From the NCBI GenBank assembly GCA_963663285.2, contig CAXXNI010000002.1, positions 496,001 through 560,000 on the forward strand: 64,000 bases of DNA, read 5' to 3'. Shown in pieces: positions 1 to 9,028 of this stretch. Source of the DNA: CAXXOK01 sp963663285. Its GTDB lineage: Bacteria; Bacillota; Clostridia; Christensenellales; Aristaeellaceae. The position numbers and the translations under genes are program-made. The notes under the pieces were generated by a model. It was not told the DNA's origin. It did not search any database and saw nothing but the letters and a program-made list of their open reading frames with translations. Each line of letters begins with the position of its first letter. Positions within the stretch are counted from its first letter, which is position 1.

Positions 1-1
1 T

Positions 2-250
2 TATCTGAAAATCTCCGATAGTATCGGGCGCGGTACGCCAAATTTCTCGGGCATCACTATTTTAGAACGTCTGTGGAATGGTACGATCTATTATACTGTG
101 CAACCGCCTACGCCAACAGTTTCTCCGGTTATCCCGCAAACAGGCGATTCTTCTGGATCTTTTTTATGGCTATTCGGTATAGCTGCCCTGTTAAGCAGTA
201 GTATTATTATTTTTCTAGTAAGAAAGCATGTTTATTTTCACCGTTATTAA
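2..250 (+). CDS. C-terminal end of a sortase-anchored surface protein (partial)
   Basis: The reading frame is open from the window edge to a TAA at 248-250 and gives 82 residues. Near the end it shows the classic sorting signal layout: a Thr/Pro-rich stretch, the motif IPQTGDSS, a hydrophobic segment of about 20 residues (FLWLFGIAALLSSSIIIFLV) and a short basic tail (RKH...HRY). IPQTG is an LPXTG variant, so sortase would cut between T and G and link the protein to peptidoglycan. The upstream part lies outside the window, so the adhesin, enzyme or pilin domain it carries cannot be named. The sorting signal is clear; the function is unknown. Confidence 0.75.
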   Translation, partial: YLKISDSIGRGTPNFSGITILERLWNGTIYYTVQPPTPTVSPVIPQTGDSSGSFLWLFGIAALLSSSIIIFLVRKHVYFHRY

Positions 251-254
251 GGAG

Positions 255-288
255 AAGCCATATCCATATTCTACGCATTGGCTTTTTT
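255..288 (+). terminator. Probable intrinsic terminator of the surface protein gene
   Basis: Five bases after the stop codon AAGCCA and TGGCTT form a 6 bp stem around an 18-base loop, followed directly by a run of T. The stem is short, so termination is plausible rather than certain. A second weak hairpin (CCGC/GCGG with AAAACC/GGTTTT flanks) lies at about 384-420. Confidence 0.4.
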
Positions 289-489
289 CATATGGTGTGA
301 TATTAAAGTGGCTAAAGGGGCTCCCCTATTAAGGGAGTAGGCTGAGTTAACCGGCACAAGGGTTCAACTTCCTCCTTCTCTGTCAAAACCCCGCTGCATA
401 AGGATTTGCGGTGTGGTTTTCTTTTTTCTTTCATTGCGCTTCTTGATACTTATTTGGCGCTACTGCTTACACGATTGCCGACATATATA

Positions 490-1123
490 CTGGTTACCGA
501 TGGCGGAAAAATATGGCGTTATAACTACCGGTCATGCAAAAAATACCGGGAGCCAGAGAAAGAAAATGCTCGCCTCAAAAAGCTGGTTGCGGATTTGAGC
601 CCGGATAACGCAATTCCGAAGGATGCCGCAGAGGGAAACTGGTATGCCCGGCGAAACGACGGCAGGCTGTTACCAGCGCACAGGCTAAATTTGAGATCAC
701 AGCGTCGGGCATGTCGGGCAATACAAATCAGTCATCGAGTTGCACGTTATATGCCTGTTCGTAAGTTGGAAACACCAACAGATCATTGAAACCATATCCG
801 GTTTATTTGTAACCCGGGGATGTCCTGTCTATCTGCGCAGTGATAATGGCAGCGAATTTACCGCTAAGACGTTGAAGCAATGGTTACAACATTTGGATGT
901 ATCTACTGCCGATATTGAACCTGTAAGCCCTTGGGAAAATGGATACTGCGAAAGCTTCAGTTCAAAATGCGAGACGAATTCCTGAATGGTGAGCTTTTTG
1001 ACTCGTTGCAAGAAGCCATTATTTTTAACCAGGCGTTGGGTACATACCTATAACACGGTGCGTCCTCACAGTTCCCTGGGGTACCGCCCACCTGCTTCAC
1101 AGACTGTTCTACAGTCTGCTTGA
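490..1123 (+). pseudogene. Decayed IS3-family transposase (orfA/orfB remnant)
   Basis: Fragments of an IS3-family transposase appear in changing frames. Around 500-545 is an orfA-like KYGVITTGHAK; around 550-640, in another frame, is the orfA C-terminus ENARLKKLVADLS; around 685-715 is an orfB start-like RRACRA; from about 780 comes the rve integrase core with SDNGSEFTAK (a DDE aspartate) and PWENGYCESF (the DDE glutamate). A frameshift near 963 continues as KMRDEFLNGE, and another near 1036 restores NTVRPHSSLGYRPP up to the TGA at 1121-1123. The region encoding most of the N-terminal half of orfB, including the first catalytic Asp, is missing. At least three frameshifts plus a deletion make this non-functional. 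The bases 1150-1190 look like the old right end; no matching left inverted repeat was found. Confidence 0.85.
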
Positions 1124-1382
1124 TCATGGTTGCTCTCTAACTCTATTTTTATGTACATTTTTGGAGTTGACCAGATTTGCACATACAGGAATACACGTAC
1201 TAATTACGTCTCTCTCCTAATTTGTGTGAATATTATATAGAGTTAGATCAATTAAAATAAGTTGCATATCCTTGTTTTTTATAGATAAAATACGAAGCGT
1301 GTCAATGGTGAGAATGTATACGCTTATAAAGGGTTAATGCTTACCCTGATTTTCAATGAGGGGAGGTCTGTTTGAACTGACA

Positions 1383-2342
1383 TTAATTTTCAAAATAGAG
1401 CGCTTCCATCGATTTGATTATCTGCGTTATTACCGTGTTACGCGGTGTATCAATTTTGTACTGCATACCCATTTTTACGACGGCGCCATTCAGGCTGTCA
1501 ATTTCGGTGGGGATTTTGCGCTTGATATCCTGTAATGTCGAGGAGATGTGCCGGTAGGTAGGCGGCAGAATTTTCTCGAAGAAATCGCTCTCATACAATT
1601 CTGCATTTTTCCAAAATGTTTCATGACCAGCTGCGTGCATGACTGTGAAAATCTCGGCAATGATTTCCTTCATCAAGGAAACAGAGTCTTCGCTTTTCAC
1701 AAGCCCGCCATAATTGGTTCCCAATATCGCGCTGAGCGGATTCAGCGTGCAGTTGTAAAGTAGTTTTGACCAAAGGGTTTTATCGATCTCGTTAGTCGTA
1801 GCACAGGGTATACCGCCCCGGTCGATTGCTTCAGAGAGCTCTCGGCATGCGTCGGCTGGCTCGCCAAAAATACTCCCGATGGACATGGGCGCGGTTAAAA
1901 CGGTTACTTCGCTGATATATGGTTTTGGGCGTTTAAATCCAATTGCGAAGCTTCCGTGATAAATTTGATGCTTATGAAATACAGACATAAACGCCTGCTC
2001 GTTCCCATAGCCGTTCTGGCTGAGTACTAAACGTCCATCAGGGCGCAGAATATCGTTTTTCCTGTGTGCGAGACTTATCGCAATGTCGGCGTTGCTTGTT
2101 GATTTGGCACTATTAATGATAAAGTCATAGCCGCCTTGCGTGTTCTCGATCTTGTCAAACAGGTGGATTCTCTCTGGCGCGATGGCGGCATCCCCTAATA
2201 AACCGCAGCGCTCGATGCCGTTTTTCATAATGGCTTCCGCGGTTTCTCCCCTTGCCACAAGATCGACTTCCGCGTTGGATGTATAGAGCGCGGATGCGAG
2301 AGAAAGCCCTACGGCACCGCACCCTACAATGAGTACTCTCAT
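1383..2342 (-). CDS. Ketopantoate reductase family protein (ApbA/PanE-like)
   Basis: 319 residues, the usual length of the PanE/ApbA family, which reduces 2-dehydropantoate to pantoate with NADPH in coenzyme A synthesis. The N-terminal Rossmann fold has GCGAVG at residues 7-12. The C-terminal domain carries the family helix DKTLWSKLLYNCTLNPLSA, in which the lysine in WSKLL corresponds to the catalytic lysine and the Asn residues bind substrate. The start ATG at 2342 has a good AAAAGGAG site. It stands alone, with no pan genes near it, so true pantoate synthesis is not assured; many paralogues act on other 2-oxo acids. Family assignment is firm, substrate uncertain. Confidence 0.8.
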   Translation of the reverse strand: MRVLIVGCGAVGLSLASALYTSNAEVDLVARGETAEAIMKNGIERCGLLGDAAIAPERIHLFDKIENTQGGYDFIINSAKSTSNADIAISLAHRKNDILRPDGRLVLSQNGYGNEQAFMSVFHKHQIYHGSFAIGFKRPKPYISEVTVLTAPMSIGSIFGEPADACRELSEAIDRGGIPCATTNEIDKTLWSKLLYNCTLNPLSAILGTNYGGLVKSEDSVSLMKEIIAEIFTVMHAAGHETFWKNAELYESDFFEKILPPTYRHISSTLQDIKRKIPTEIDSLNGAVVKMGMQYKIDTPRNTVITQIIKSMEALYFEN

Positions 2343-2379
2343 ATATCGATAGCTCCTTTTAGTTAACTTTGCAAACGAG

Positions 2380-2407
2380 ATTATACCATAAAACCTCCGG
2401 GAGTTAA
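2380..2407 (-). promoter_or_regulatory. Sigma-A-type promoter of the PanE-like gene
   Basis: On the minus strand TTAACT and a perfect TATAAT are 16 bp apart and lie about 40 bp upstream of the ATG at 2342. Confidence 0.5.
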
Positions 2408-2930
2408 AACGCAGATTCCGTTATGTAAACAATAGTGAATTTAAAAAGAGCGTTAAAACGCATTTTTGAGAATTTGCACGTATAGATGAGTGACCATTTG
2501 AAGACCTTATAAACTTACGCTTTAGTCGAGAGTCTGGTCGGCGGATGCCTTTTTAATCTTATTATAAGGGTCAAAAAGACTAAAATATGGATTGAAAATA
2601 GTAGGGTATATTGATTCTTGATCGCTAAAAGATTTTATACATAGAATCACTTGACTTTACTCTGCGCGGGCAATTTTAATCAGGCGCACATGGTATTGCC
2701 GATAATCTCGCGGACCATCATCATCGCCTTATATACTACATTCCCGCTTTGTACAGGTAACAGCAATAGCATATATGAAACTATAGGGGGGACGGGCGCC
2801 GAACCGCTTTTGGCAATTTGATAACCTTTTAACAAAACTTGTTTACTTAACTTAATTGATATGGTAAACTACTGCTATCTTTACAGATGTCAGGTTCTCG
2901 CTTGCTTGCCAGATAAGGATGTGTAACAGC
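2408..2930. other. AT-rich intergenic region
   Basis: About 520 bases without a convincing gene on either strand. It separates the leftward PanE-like gene from the rightward EAL gene and should hold the EAL promoter; only weak candidates were seen (TTGTTT near 2840 with TATGGT shortly after). No c-di-GMP riboswitch core was recognised despite the downstream gene. Confidence 0.4.
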
Positions 2931-4814
2931 ATGCAAAAAGTGAAAAAGGTACGGAGCCAAACAGAGAATCGGGTTAATAATGTAGAGTATAATGAAGACT
3001 ATAAAAAATATAATAATCTCATATTATCGAAGATTGAACATACCTTGAATATCATCATTCCAGCGGCGGTTCCTTTAGTTGTTCTTATGGTGATAAATGA
3101 TTATATGAGACGCAACAACTTAATAATGGGGATAGATTCGCTGATCGTTATCGCTTTATTGGTTATTACCATACGCAAGAAGCAGATAAGCAATGCGGTT
3201 AAAATCGCGGCGATTGCTTTTTTGACCCTGATTGCCGGCTTTGCCTCCGTTACGGTATCTGGCTTTACCGGATCAGGAGCGCTGACATTGTTATTGGGAA
3301 GCATCCTGATTACAGGCTTTTTATCAAAACGAATATCTATTTTCTATGCTGTGTTTCTCGTCCTTTCCGTAGGTGTATTTTTGGTGTTGGTGAATCATAA
3401 TATTATTACGTACGATACCAGTAATCAAAAATTCAACCCAAACCTTATCTCAAGCTGGATTAATCTTTTTATTGTTTTTATTATTAGCCTTATGATTATT
3501 ATTATCGTAATCAATACCATTAAAAGGTATTTTAGTATCAGTTTAAAACAAACGGAAGAACAATTAGACTATATCAACCACCTTGCATATTATGACGCAT
3601 TAACAGATCTACCAAATAAGAACAAACTGCTTTCCGCTGACCAACCTTTACTCAAGGATGCCGGCTTAATTGTCCTATTCAGTATTGACGGTTACAATTT
3701 AATGGATTCAGTTTATGGGGAAGAAGTAACTCAGGAGATCCTTTTAGCGATCAGCAGCTTACTGTCTGCAAGAAATGATAATATTGTTTGTTATGCTAGA
3801 ACCGATGTAAACGAGTTTGCCTTTGTCTGGAAAAAGAATAAGGAAGATGAATTCTTGCCCTTTGTTGAAGCGTCGATCGAGGAAGTACAAAAGCATAATA
3901 AAATAACCAAATGGAACAGAGGTATTCACTTTCATTTGGGATACTTCGATTATGCCAATCAAACGATTGGGATTCTTGAGGCCTATAAAAAAGCTAAAAT
4001 CGCATTACAGGTGGCAAGAACCAACCACGCTATTGAACCCGTACAGTATGACGAACAAATTGAAACCTTGATTAAGGAAGAAGAGAATGTGAAGCATGCT
4101 GTTGAGGAGGCAATAACAAACAATCAATTTGCCATGTATTACCAGGAAAAAATGGAAAACCAAACCAATCAGGTCGTTGGAGTAGAAGCGTTAGCCCGTT
4201 GGCATTCCGATGATCGGGGGCTCGTTTCCCCATATGTTTTTATGCCTGTGATTGAGAACTCAACGCTATTTTCTGCCTTCGGAAGCCTTGTTATTGGGCT
4301 GGTATTGAAAGATTACGAAAAATTATGCGAGAAATACTCTCCGGATATCAAGATTTCGATCAATATATCGCCAAAGTACTTATTAAGCCAAGATTTTGTG
4401 AATTTCATTGCCAATGATATCGATTTTAATAAGGTACGGGCTGAAAATATTGTTTTTGAAATTACGGAGGAGACGTTTATCGATAATATTGATAATGCGG
4501 CTGCGGTTATAACGGATATCAGAAAATACGGCTTTAAGATTTCACTGGACGATTTCGGCTCCGGATATTCTTCACTGCTCTATTTATCAAGAATACACTT
4601 TGATGAAGTGAAAATTGACAAGTCATTTATTGACCAGATAGCCACAGATCCTAAAATTATTAAAATAATTGAGATTGTTGCGATGCTGAAAGATGTATAT
4701 GGGTTCGACCTTGTGGCAGAAGGCGTAGAAACGGAAGAACAATACAATATTTTAAAGAAGCTAGGTGATTTTATCATTCAAGGATACTATTTTTCCAAAC
4801 CGCAAAAACTATAA
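2931..4814 (+). CDS. Membrane c-di-GMP phosphodiesterase (degenerate GGDEF + EAL)
   Basis: About 627 residues. Residues ~35-200 form several hydrophobic helices, then a GGDEF-like domain (~205-370) beginning YYDALTDLPNKNKL, then an EAL domain (~385-620). The GGDEF signature is replaced by TDVNEF, so cyclase activity is unlikely. The EAL domain keeps VEALARW, NISPKYL, FEITEE, LDDFGSGYSS, VKIDKSFI and AEGVETEEQ, the metal and catalytic residues of c-di-GMP-specific phosphodiesterases, so it should hydrolyse c-di-GMP to pGpG at the membrane. The AAGG at 2914-2917 sits next to an ATG at 2919; the ATG at 2931 has a better, though long, spacing and was chosen. It faces a diguanylate cyclase gene, an antagonistic pair. 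The gene is AT-rich compared with most of the window. Confidence 0.9.
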   Translation: MQKVKKVRSQTENRVNNVEYNEDYKKYNNLILSKIEHTLNIIIPAAVPLVVLMVINDYMRRNNLIMGIDSLIVIALLVITIRKKQISNAVKIAAIAFLTLIAGFASVTVSGFTGSGALTLLLGSILITGFLSKRISIFYAVFLVLSVGVFLVLVNHNIITYDTSNQKFNPNLISSWINLFIVFIISLMIIIIVINTIKRYFSISLKQTEEQLDYINHLAYYDALTDLPNKNKLLSADQPLLKDAGLIVLFSIDGYNLMDSVYGEEVTQEILLAISSLLSARNDNIVCYARTDVNEFAFVWKKNKEDEFLPFVEASIEEVQKHNKITKWNRGIHFHLGYFDYANQTIGILEAYKKAKIALQVARTNHAIEPVQYDEQIETLIKEEENVKHAVEEAITNNQFAMYYQEKMENQTNQVVGVEALARWHSDDRGLVSPYVFMPVIENSTLFSAFGSLVIGLVLKDYEKLCEKYSPDIKISINISPKYLLSQDFVNFIANDIDFNKVRAENIVFEITEETFIDNIDNAAAVITDIRKYGFKISLDDFGSGYSSLLYLSRIHFDEVKIDKSFIDQIATDPKIIKIIEIVAMLKDVYGFDLVAEGVETEEQYNILKKLGDFIIQGYYFSKPQKL

Positions 4815-4982
4815 TAATGCAACGGCCCTATCATCTTAATAAATTTAAGTATAGGCGTTAAGAGTGGATTAAATCATATTGCTCTAGCAGATGTTTTTCG
4901 CTTGCTATGGATTGCATCCCTCGGGGTTAGTTACATCGTCTCCACCGGGAAGCGATGACGATACGAATTGATTAGCATGAAC

Positions 4983-5026
4983 CAATTAAAACGACCATAC
5001 AACACGGGTATGGTCGTTTTGAATTG
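4983..5026. terminator. Bidirectional intrinsic terminator
   Basis: A near-perfect inverted repeat (arms AAAACGACCATAC and its complement, extended by CAATT/AATTG) around a 7-base loop, with T-runs on both strands. It lies between the convergent EAL (+) and GGDEF (-) genes. Confidence 0.85.
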
Positions 5027-5116
5027 GGTTTACTTCTTTGTAGATGTTTTCATTATTTAACTTCATTTTTATTTAACTTCGTAGTTTATAATCTGTTTTC
5101 CATTCTTTAGGCGTTT

Positions 5117-6310
5117 TTAAAATGCCGGCTGCTCCATACTTACAATGCTGTATCCATTGCGCTCGCCTCGTTTGAGCTGATAAAGCTGTTCATCAGCTTT
5201 TTGAAATAAAACATCAAAATCTTTGCCATGCGCCGGACAAAGCGCAATGCCAACGCTGCAAGTGAGGGAGCGGTCAAAGCCCTGTAAACGCATTTCCTGA
5301 ACTGCGTCGCATATTGCTTGTGCACGCTGGCAAACCATATCGGTATGTGTAACGTTTTTCATAAGAACTAAAAACTCATCGCCGCCGACACGGCCGACAA
5401 TATCCTGGGATCGGAAAAGGCGGATTAGCTTGTTCCCGAATATTTCCAGCGCTTCATCGCCAACCTGATGACCCATTATATCATTTATCTGTTTAAATTG
5501 ATCCATGTCCACAACCATTAGCGCGGAACCTTCAACATCGCCATAGTGGTTCAAATACTGGCGCGCAGAAACTTCAGCTGTTTTCTTGTTCATCAACCCA
5601 GTTAAGCTGTCAATTGAGGAAAGGTGTAATAATTCACTGCGGAGAATGAAATTTTGCTTTCGGACGATAAAAAATTCGTGAACTAAAATTGTGCTCATAA
5701 TAAAGGTGAAAATAGCAAGTATAATATCTATATGGGCGTTGTGATGGCTTTTTTGCAGCACACTAAGTACGATAAAGATACCGGATGATACGAGCGCTTC
5801 GATGATACTTTGTAGTGGATGAATAATAAAAATAAGTGAAGTAATAATTACCAGTGGGGCAAAGAATAGACCGGGGTCTTCCCGCGTTACAAAAATGGAT
5901 ATGACTGTAATCAGCAGCAGCAATGAGGCTTGATAGCCGATGCAAAGCCATTGCAGTCTCTTGGGGTGGCGGTGAAGATAGAGCGCCTCATTGATAGCTA
6001 CTTGATGTACGGTCACATGCAAAGCAATTGTCAGCCCAATAAAAATAATGATATAAGTTGAGTAGTGAAAACCGATTAATATGGGGATAGAGAAGCACAT
6101 GAAAATGCAGGACAAGCTTGATGCACGTTTCAATGTATGAATATTGGCTGTTTCGATTTGTTCACTTTTGCTGCGGAAAAATTCTTGAGAAAGAGAAAAA
6201 TGCTTTTGAATGCTCCGGATGACATGTTCCAAGATTGAACCACTCCCATTAAATAGACGGAATTGGAAAATTAAAACGGTTACATATGCAGATACAAAAT
6301 TATAATCCAT
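5117..6310 (-). CDS. Membrane diguanylate cyclase (GGDEF)
   Basis: About 397 residues. The N-terminal ~200 residues form five or six hydrophobic helices, likely an uncharacterised membrane sensor; the C-terminal ~165 residues are a GGDEF domain starting at SIDSLTGLMNKKTA with an intact GGDEF motif. The sequence RSQD lies exactly five residues before GGDEF, which is the inhibitory I-site for c-di-GMP. It should make c-di-GMP from two GTP with product inhibition. The open frame extends six codons upstream to a TTG at 6328; neither start has a clear ribosome binding site, and the ATG at 6310 was preferred. It is convergent with an EAL phosphodiesterase, so the two may set a shared local c-di-GMP level. 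Confidence 0.88.
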   Translation of the reverse strand: MDYNFVSAYVTVLIFQFRLFNGSGSILEHVIRSIQKHFSLSQEFFRSKSEQIETANIHTLKRASSLSCIFMCFSIPILIGFHYSTYIIIFIGLTIALHVTVHQVAINEALYLHRHPKRLQWLCIGYQASLLLLITVISIFVTREDPGLFFAPLVIITSLIFIIHPLQSIIEALVSSGIFIVLSVLQKSHHNAHIDIILAIFTFIMSTILVHEFFIVRKQNFILRSELLHLSSIDSLTGLMNKKTAEVSARQYLNHYGDVEGSALMVVDMDQFKQINDIMGHQVGDEALEIFGNKLIRLFRSQDIVGRVGGDEFLVLMKNVTHTDMVCQRAQAICDAVQEMRLQGFDRSLTCSVGIALCPAHGKDFDVLFQKADEQLYQLKRGERNGYSIVSMEQPAF

Positions 6311-6540
6311 ATCATGTTCAAGATGCAATAAAAAGTAGCAAATTTATGTAAAAAAACGACATTATTTTTAATAACACACGGATTTATTGGTAGAAATTTG
6401 CGATAAAAAAATTCCAAATAGAGGCAATAGATTACCAATATATGGAATACATAGCTGGTCATTTACCGGTAAAGAAGATATATGCAGCGAAAACGGGAGT
6501 TACATGCATGGTAACCGTAATACTTGAAACGGGTATAGTT

Positions 6541-8130
6541 TTAACGAGTACTTTTCTTGCCCATAGTACTTACAATTCGTGGCCGGTTGGATTGTGATGG
6601 CTGCAATGCGGGGGAAGAAGCCGAATCCGGGTCATTAGATTTTGGAATCGCTTGTTCATCCTGCACCGTAAAATAATCGCTGTGATGCGGAGCAATCTTT
6701 GGCGAGGGTTGTACATAGGTTGCTGTTTCTTCTTTCGGCGAACGAGAAACCAATATATCTTCCGCCTGGCTATAAAGTTTAGCGGATGAAGGCTGCCTTG
6801 TAATTGGGGATTGATCGCTTAAAACATCAGCAGCATCAGATTTTTGCGGCACAGCCAGGGTCGCTCTTAGTATGGAATTTTGCGGCGTTGTGGTTTGTGT
6901 TTGCGTAACTTGCCGCTTTGCTACAAACGTGCTTTCACCGTTCACAGGGAAATCCCACGTTGTGGTTGCAGGTTTATCCATTTCGACAGTCTTTGATTGC
7001 ACGCCCTGTATGGATGAAAAAACAACTCGCTCCGGTGCTTTGGGGGTAGTTGTATAAACAGCTGGCTTAGGGACAGCAGGCATCGCTACCATCTCAGCTT
7101 CTTTTGGACGCGATACAGGAACTGGTGAAGAAATTGAGCGATTCTTCAATGGAGGCGCTTCTGTGGCGGTTGGATAATAGGATGTTTCGGTGACTTTAAA
7201 ATGGTTCATTTCGCCTTTTTTCGGTATGTCCGGGAAAATTAATGTGCGCTGCCTTTTCCCATAAGTAGGAACGGTAGGAGCTTCCGTAAACGAAGGTGTG
7301 CCGTTATTGCTGTATGGAGAGAAGGTTTCGGATACATCGTAGACATCAGGCGCCTGTTGAATACTGGATGGTACTTCGGAGTGGCTTTCCACCGGCGTAT
7401 ACATCACGTTTGGTGAGTAAGAGGGTTGTATTTCGCTTTCAACAGGTATGACGGACGGTTGTGTATGAGGGTGCGTGTCCAAAGGCGGCATTTCGTAGGA
7501 TACAGCTTGTTCCAAGCCGCTTGTGTCACGGCTTGCCAGGATGGGAGGATAAACATTTTGTAGAGGTTGTGTATCGCTTATGGAAGAAGGCTTAGGCATG
7601 TATGCGGCAACCGGCGGCGGCGTCACAAGTTGATCCGAAGAATCCAGAGCCGTATCGTCCGGTTCGTTCAAATCCAAAATGGAGCCAGATGGGGTAACAA
7701 CTGGTTCTTCTAGTACAGCATTTTTAGCGGCCTGCTGGGTGGAAGCCAAATGTTTTTCGACAGTCCATTCTTCAGTAGCATTTGCCGGTTTTGCTTTAGG
7801 CGTGGGAGGGTTTGGTTCAAAGAGACTGTCATCGTCTTCGAAAAAAAGGTCTTTGTTGATTTTATTATCCGCGGCGGTATGGATCAAACCACCGAACAGC
7901 AACATCAATACACCGCCGCCAAATACATAGTAGTGGTAATTGATGCATAACAATCCGGCTTTGTTGACCAAATTCATCAGCGGATTTTCTGATGTTACGG
8001 AAAATGAGCTGATGATGCTATTAACCTGTTCGTTGTTGATTAATGGCAAAGCTGTTGCCAAAATACCGGCCAGCGCAATGATGCAGCCGATCACGCACAA
8101 TAAAGCGCCTAAAAATCTTACAAATTTCAT
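6541..8130 (-). CDS. Membrane protein with long Pro/Ser/Thr-rich disordered tail
   Basis: About 529 residues. Two hydrophobic segments lie near the N-terminus (FVRFLGALLCVIGCIIALAG and a second at roughly residues 68-85), followed by some 420 residues rich in Pro, Thr, Ser, Gln and acidic residues with no recognisable domain. The tail ends in a basic stretch (RPRIVSTMGKKSTR). No family is recognised. The frame extends to a TTG at 8151, but the ATG at 8130 begins a natural membrane segment and was preferred. It is divergent from the VWA/kinase pair, so it might be a substrate or membrane scaffold of that kinase; this is inference from position and Ser/Thr content only. Confidence 0.65.
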   Translation of the reverse strand: MKFVRFLGALLCVIGCIIALAGILATALPLINNEQVNSIISSFSVTSENPLMNLVNKAGLLCINYHYYVFGGGVLMLLFGGLIHTAADNKINKDLFFEDDDSLFEPNPPTPKAKPANATEEWTVEKHLASTQQAAKNAVLEEPVVTPSGSILDLNEPDDTALDSSDQLVTPPPVAAYMPKPSSISDTQPLQNVYPPILASRDTSGLEQAVSYEMPPLDTHPHTQPSVIPVESEIQPSYSPNVMYTPVESHSEVPSSIQQAPDVYDVSETFSPYSNNGTPSFTEAPTVPTYGKRQRTLIFPDIPKKGEMNHFKVTETSYYPTATEAPPLKNRSISSPVPVSRPKEAEMVAMPAVPKPAVYTTTPKAPERVVFSSIQGVQSKTVEMDKPATTTWDFPVNGESTFVAKRQVTQTQTTTPQNSILRATLAVPQKSDAADVLSDQSPITRQPSSAKLYSQAEDILVSRSPKEETATYVQPSPKIAPHHSDYFTVQDEQAIPKSNDPDSASSPALQPSQSNRPRIVSTMGKKSTR

Positions 8131-8328
8131 TCTACTATCCACACTCCCCAATCAGCAGGGTTATAATACTACAATATTATCAAATTCGACGGCGAAACCT
8201 TGCCTTCCTCTATCTTGAAAACGGTTTTGCGAAGTTGCGTTTGATAACGAAGGAAAAAGCGGGCAGGTGAAGAATATAATAAGGATAAAGACATATCAAA
8301 AATATGATGAGACTTCAAGGAGGAGCCC

Positions 8329-9009
8329 ATGGAGAACTATCAGCTTTCCTACCATGTTGACATGGTTTTTTGTATCGACGCGACGGGAAGCATGCGCCAT
8401 GTGCTGGAATTTGTAAAGCATAATGCGATGAATCTCTATAAAGATGTTATGCAAGCCATGCGTAAAAAAGAAAAAGTGATCAGCAAAATGCGTGTGCGGA
8501 TTATTGCTTTCCGGGATTATCTTACCGATGGAGACCAAGCCATGCTGGTAAGTGATTTCTTTACGCTGCCGGATCAGGTACAACCATTCTATGACAGTCT
8601 GGACAGCATACAGGCTAAAGGCGGCGGAGATATCCCCGAGGATGGGATGGAAGCGCTTGCTTATGCAATTCGCAGCGATTGGACAAGGGAAGGAATTAAG
8701 CGCCGGCATATAATAGTTGTCTGGTCTGACGCACCGACCCATACCTTGGGGCACGGAAAAGCCGCGCCTTGGTATCCCGATGGGATGGCGAAGGATTTTG
8801 ATGAGCTTAGCCTTTGGTGGGAAGATGAGCAACTAGGCGGAACGATGGACGAGAACGCAAAACGGCTATTAATTTTCGCCCCGGATGCTCCCGACTGGAA
8901 CCGTATCTCCAGTGAGTGGGCACAGGTAGTACATGTGCAAACAGTAAGCGAAGGCTTGACAGAGCTGGAATATCAACAAGTGATCGATGCGGTTTGCAAC
9001 ACGATTTAG
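8329..9009 (+). CDS. von Willebrand factor A (VWA) domain protein
   Basis: 226 residues, nearly all one VWA domain. The metal-ion-dependent adhesion site is seen as DATGSM at residues 17-22, a DxTxS form of the DxSxS motif, with further likely metal ligands in the GGGDIPEDG loop around residue 100 and VVWSDAPTH near residue 128. No signal peptide or membrane segment, so it is cytoplasmic. It has a strong AAGGAGGAG site before the ATG. The protein kinase gene starts 19 bases after its stop, so the two form an operon. Bacterial VWA proteins next to Hanks-type kinases are known, for example in TerY-P modules, usually with a PP2C phosphatase; none is encoded here. Domain call is firm, role unknown. 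Confidence 0.85.
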   Translation: MENYQLSYHVDMVFCIDATGSMRHVLEFVKHNAMNLYKDVMQAMRKKEKVISKMRVRIIAFRDYLTDGDQAMLVSDFFTLPDQVQPFYDSLDSIQAKGGGDIPEDGMEALAYAIRSDWTREGIKRRHIIVVWSDAPTHTLGHGKAAPWYPDGMAKDFDELSLWWEDEQLGGTMDENAKRLLIFAPDAPDWNRISSEWAQVVHVQTVSEGLTELEYQQVIDAVCNTI

Positions 9010-9028
9010 ATAACGGCTGAGGCTGCAG

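Noticed and set aside
8296..8832. Leftward 178-codon frame opposite the VWA gene
   Set aside because: It is a shadow of a clear VWA protein; no ribosome binding site or domain.
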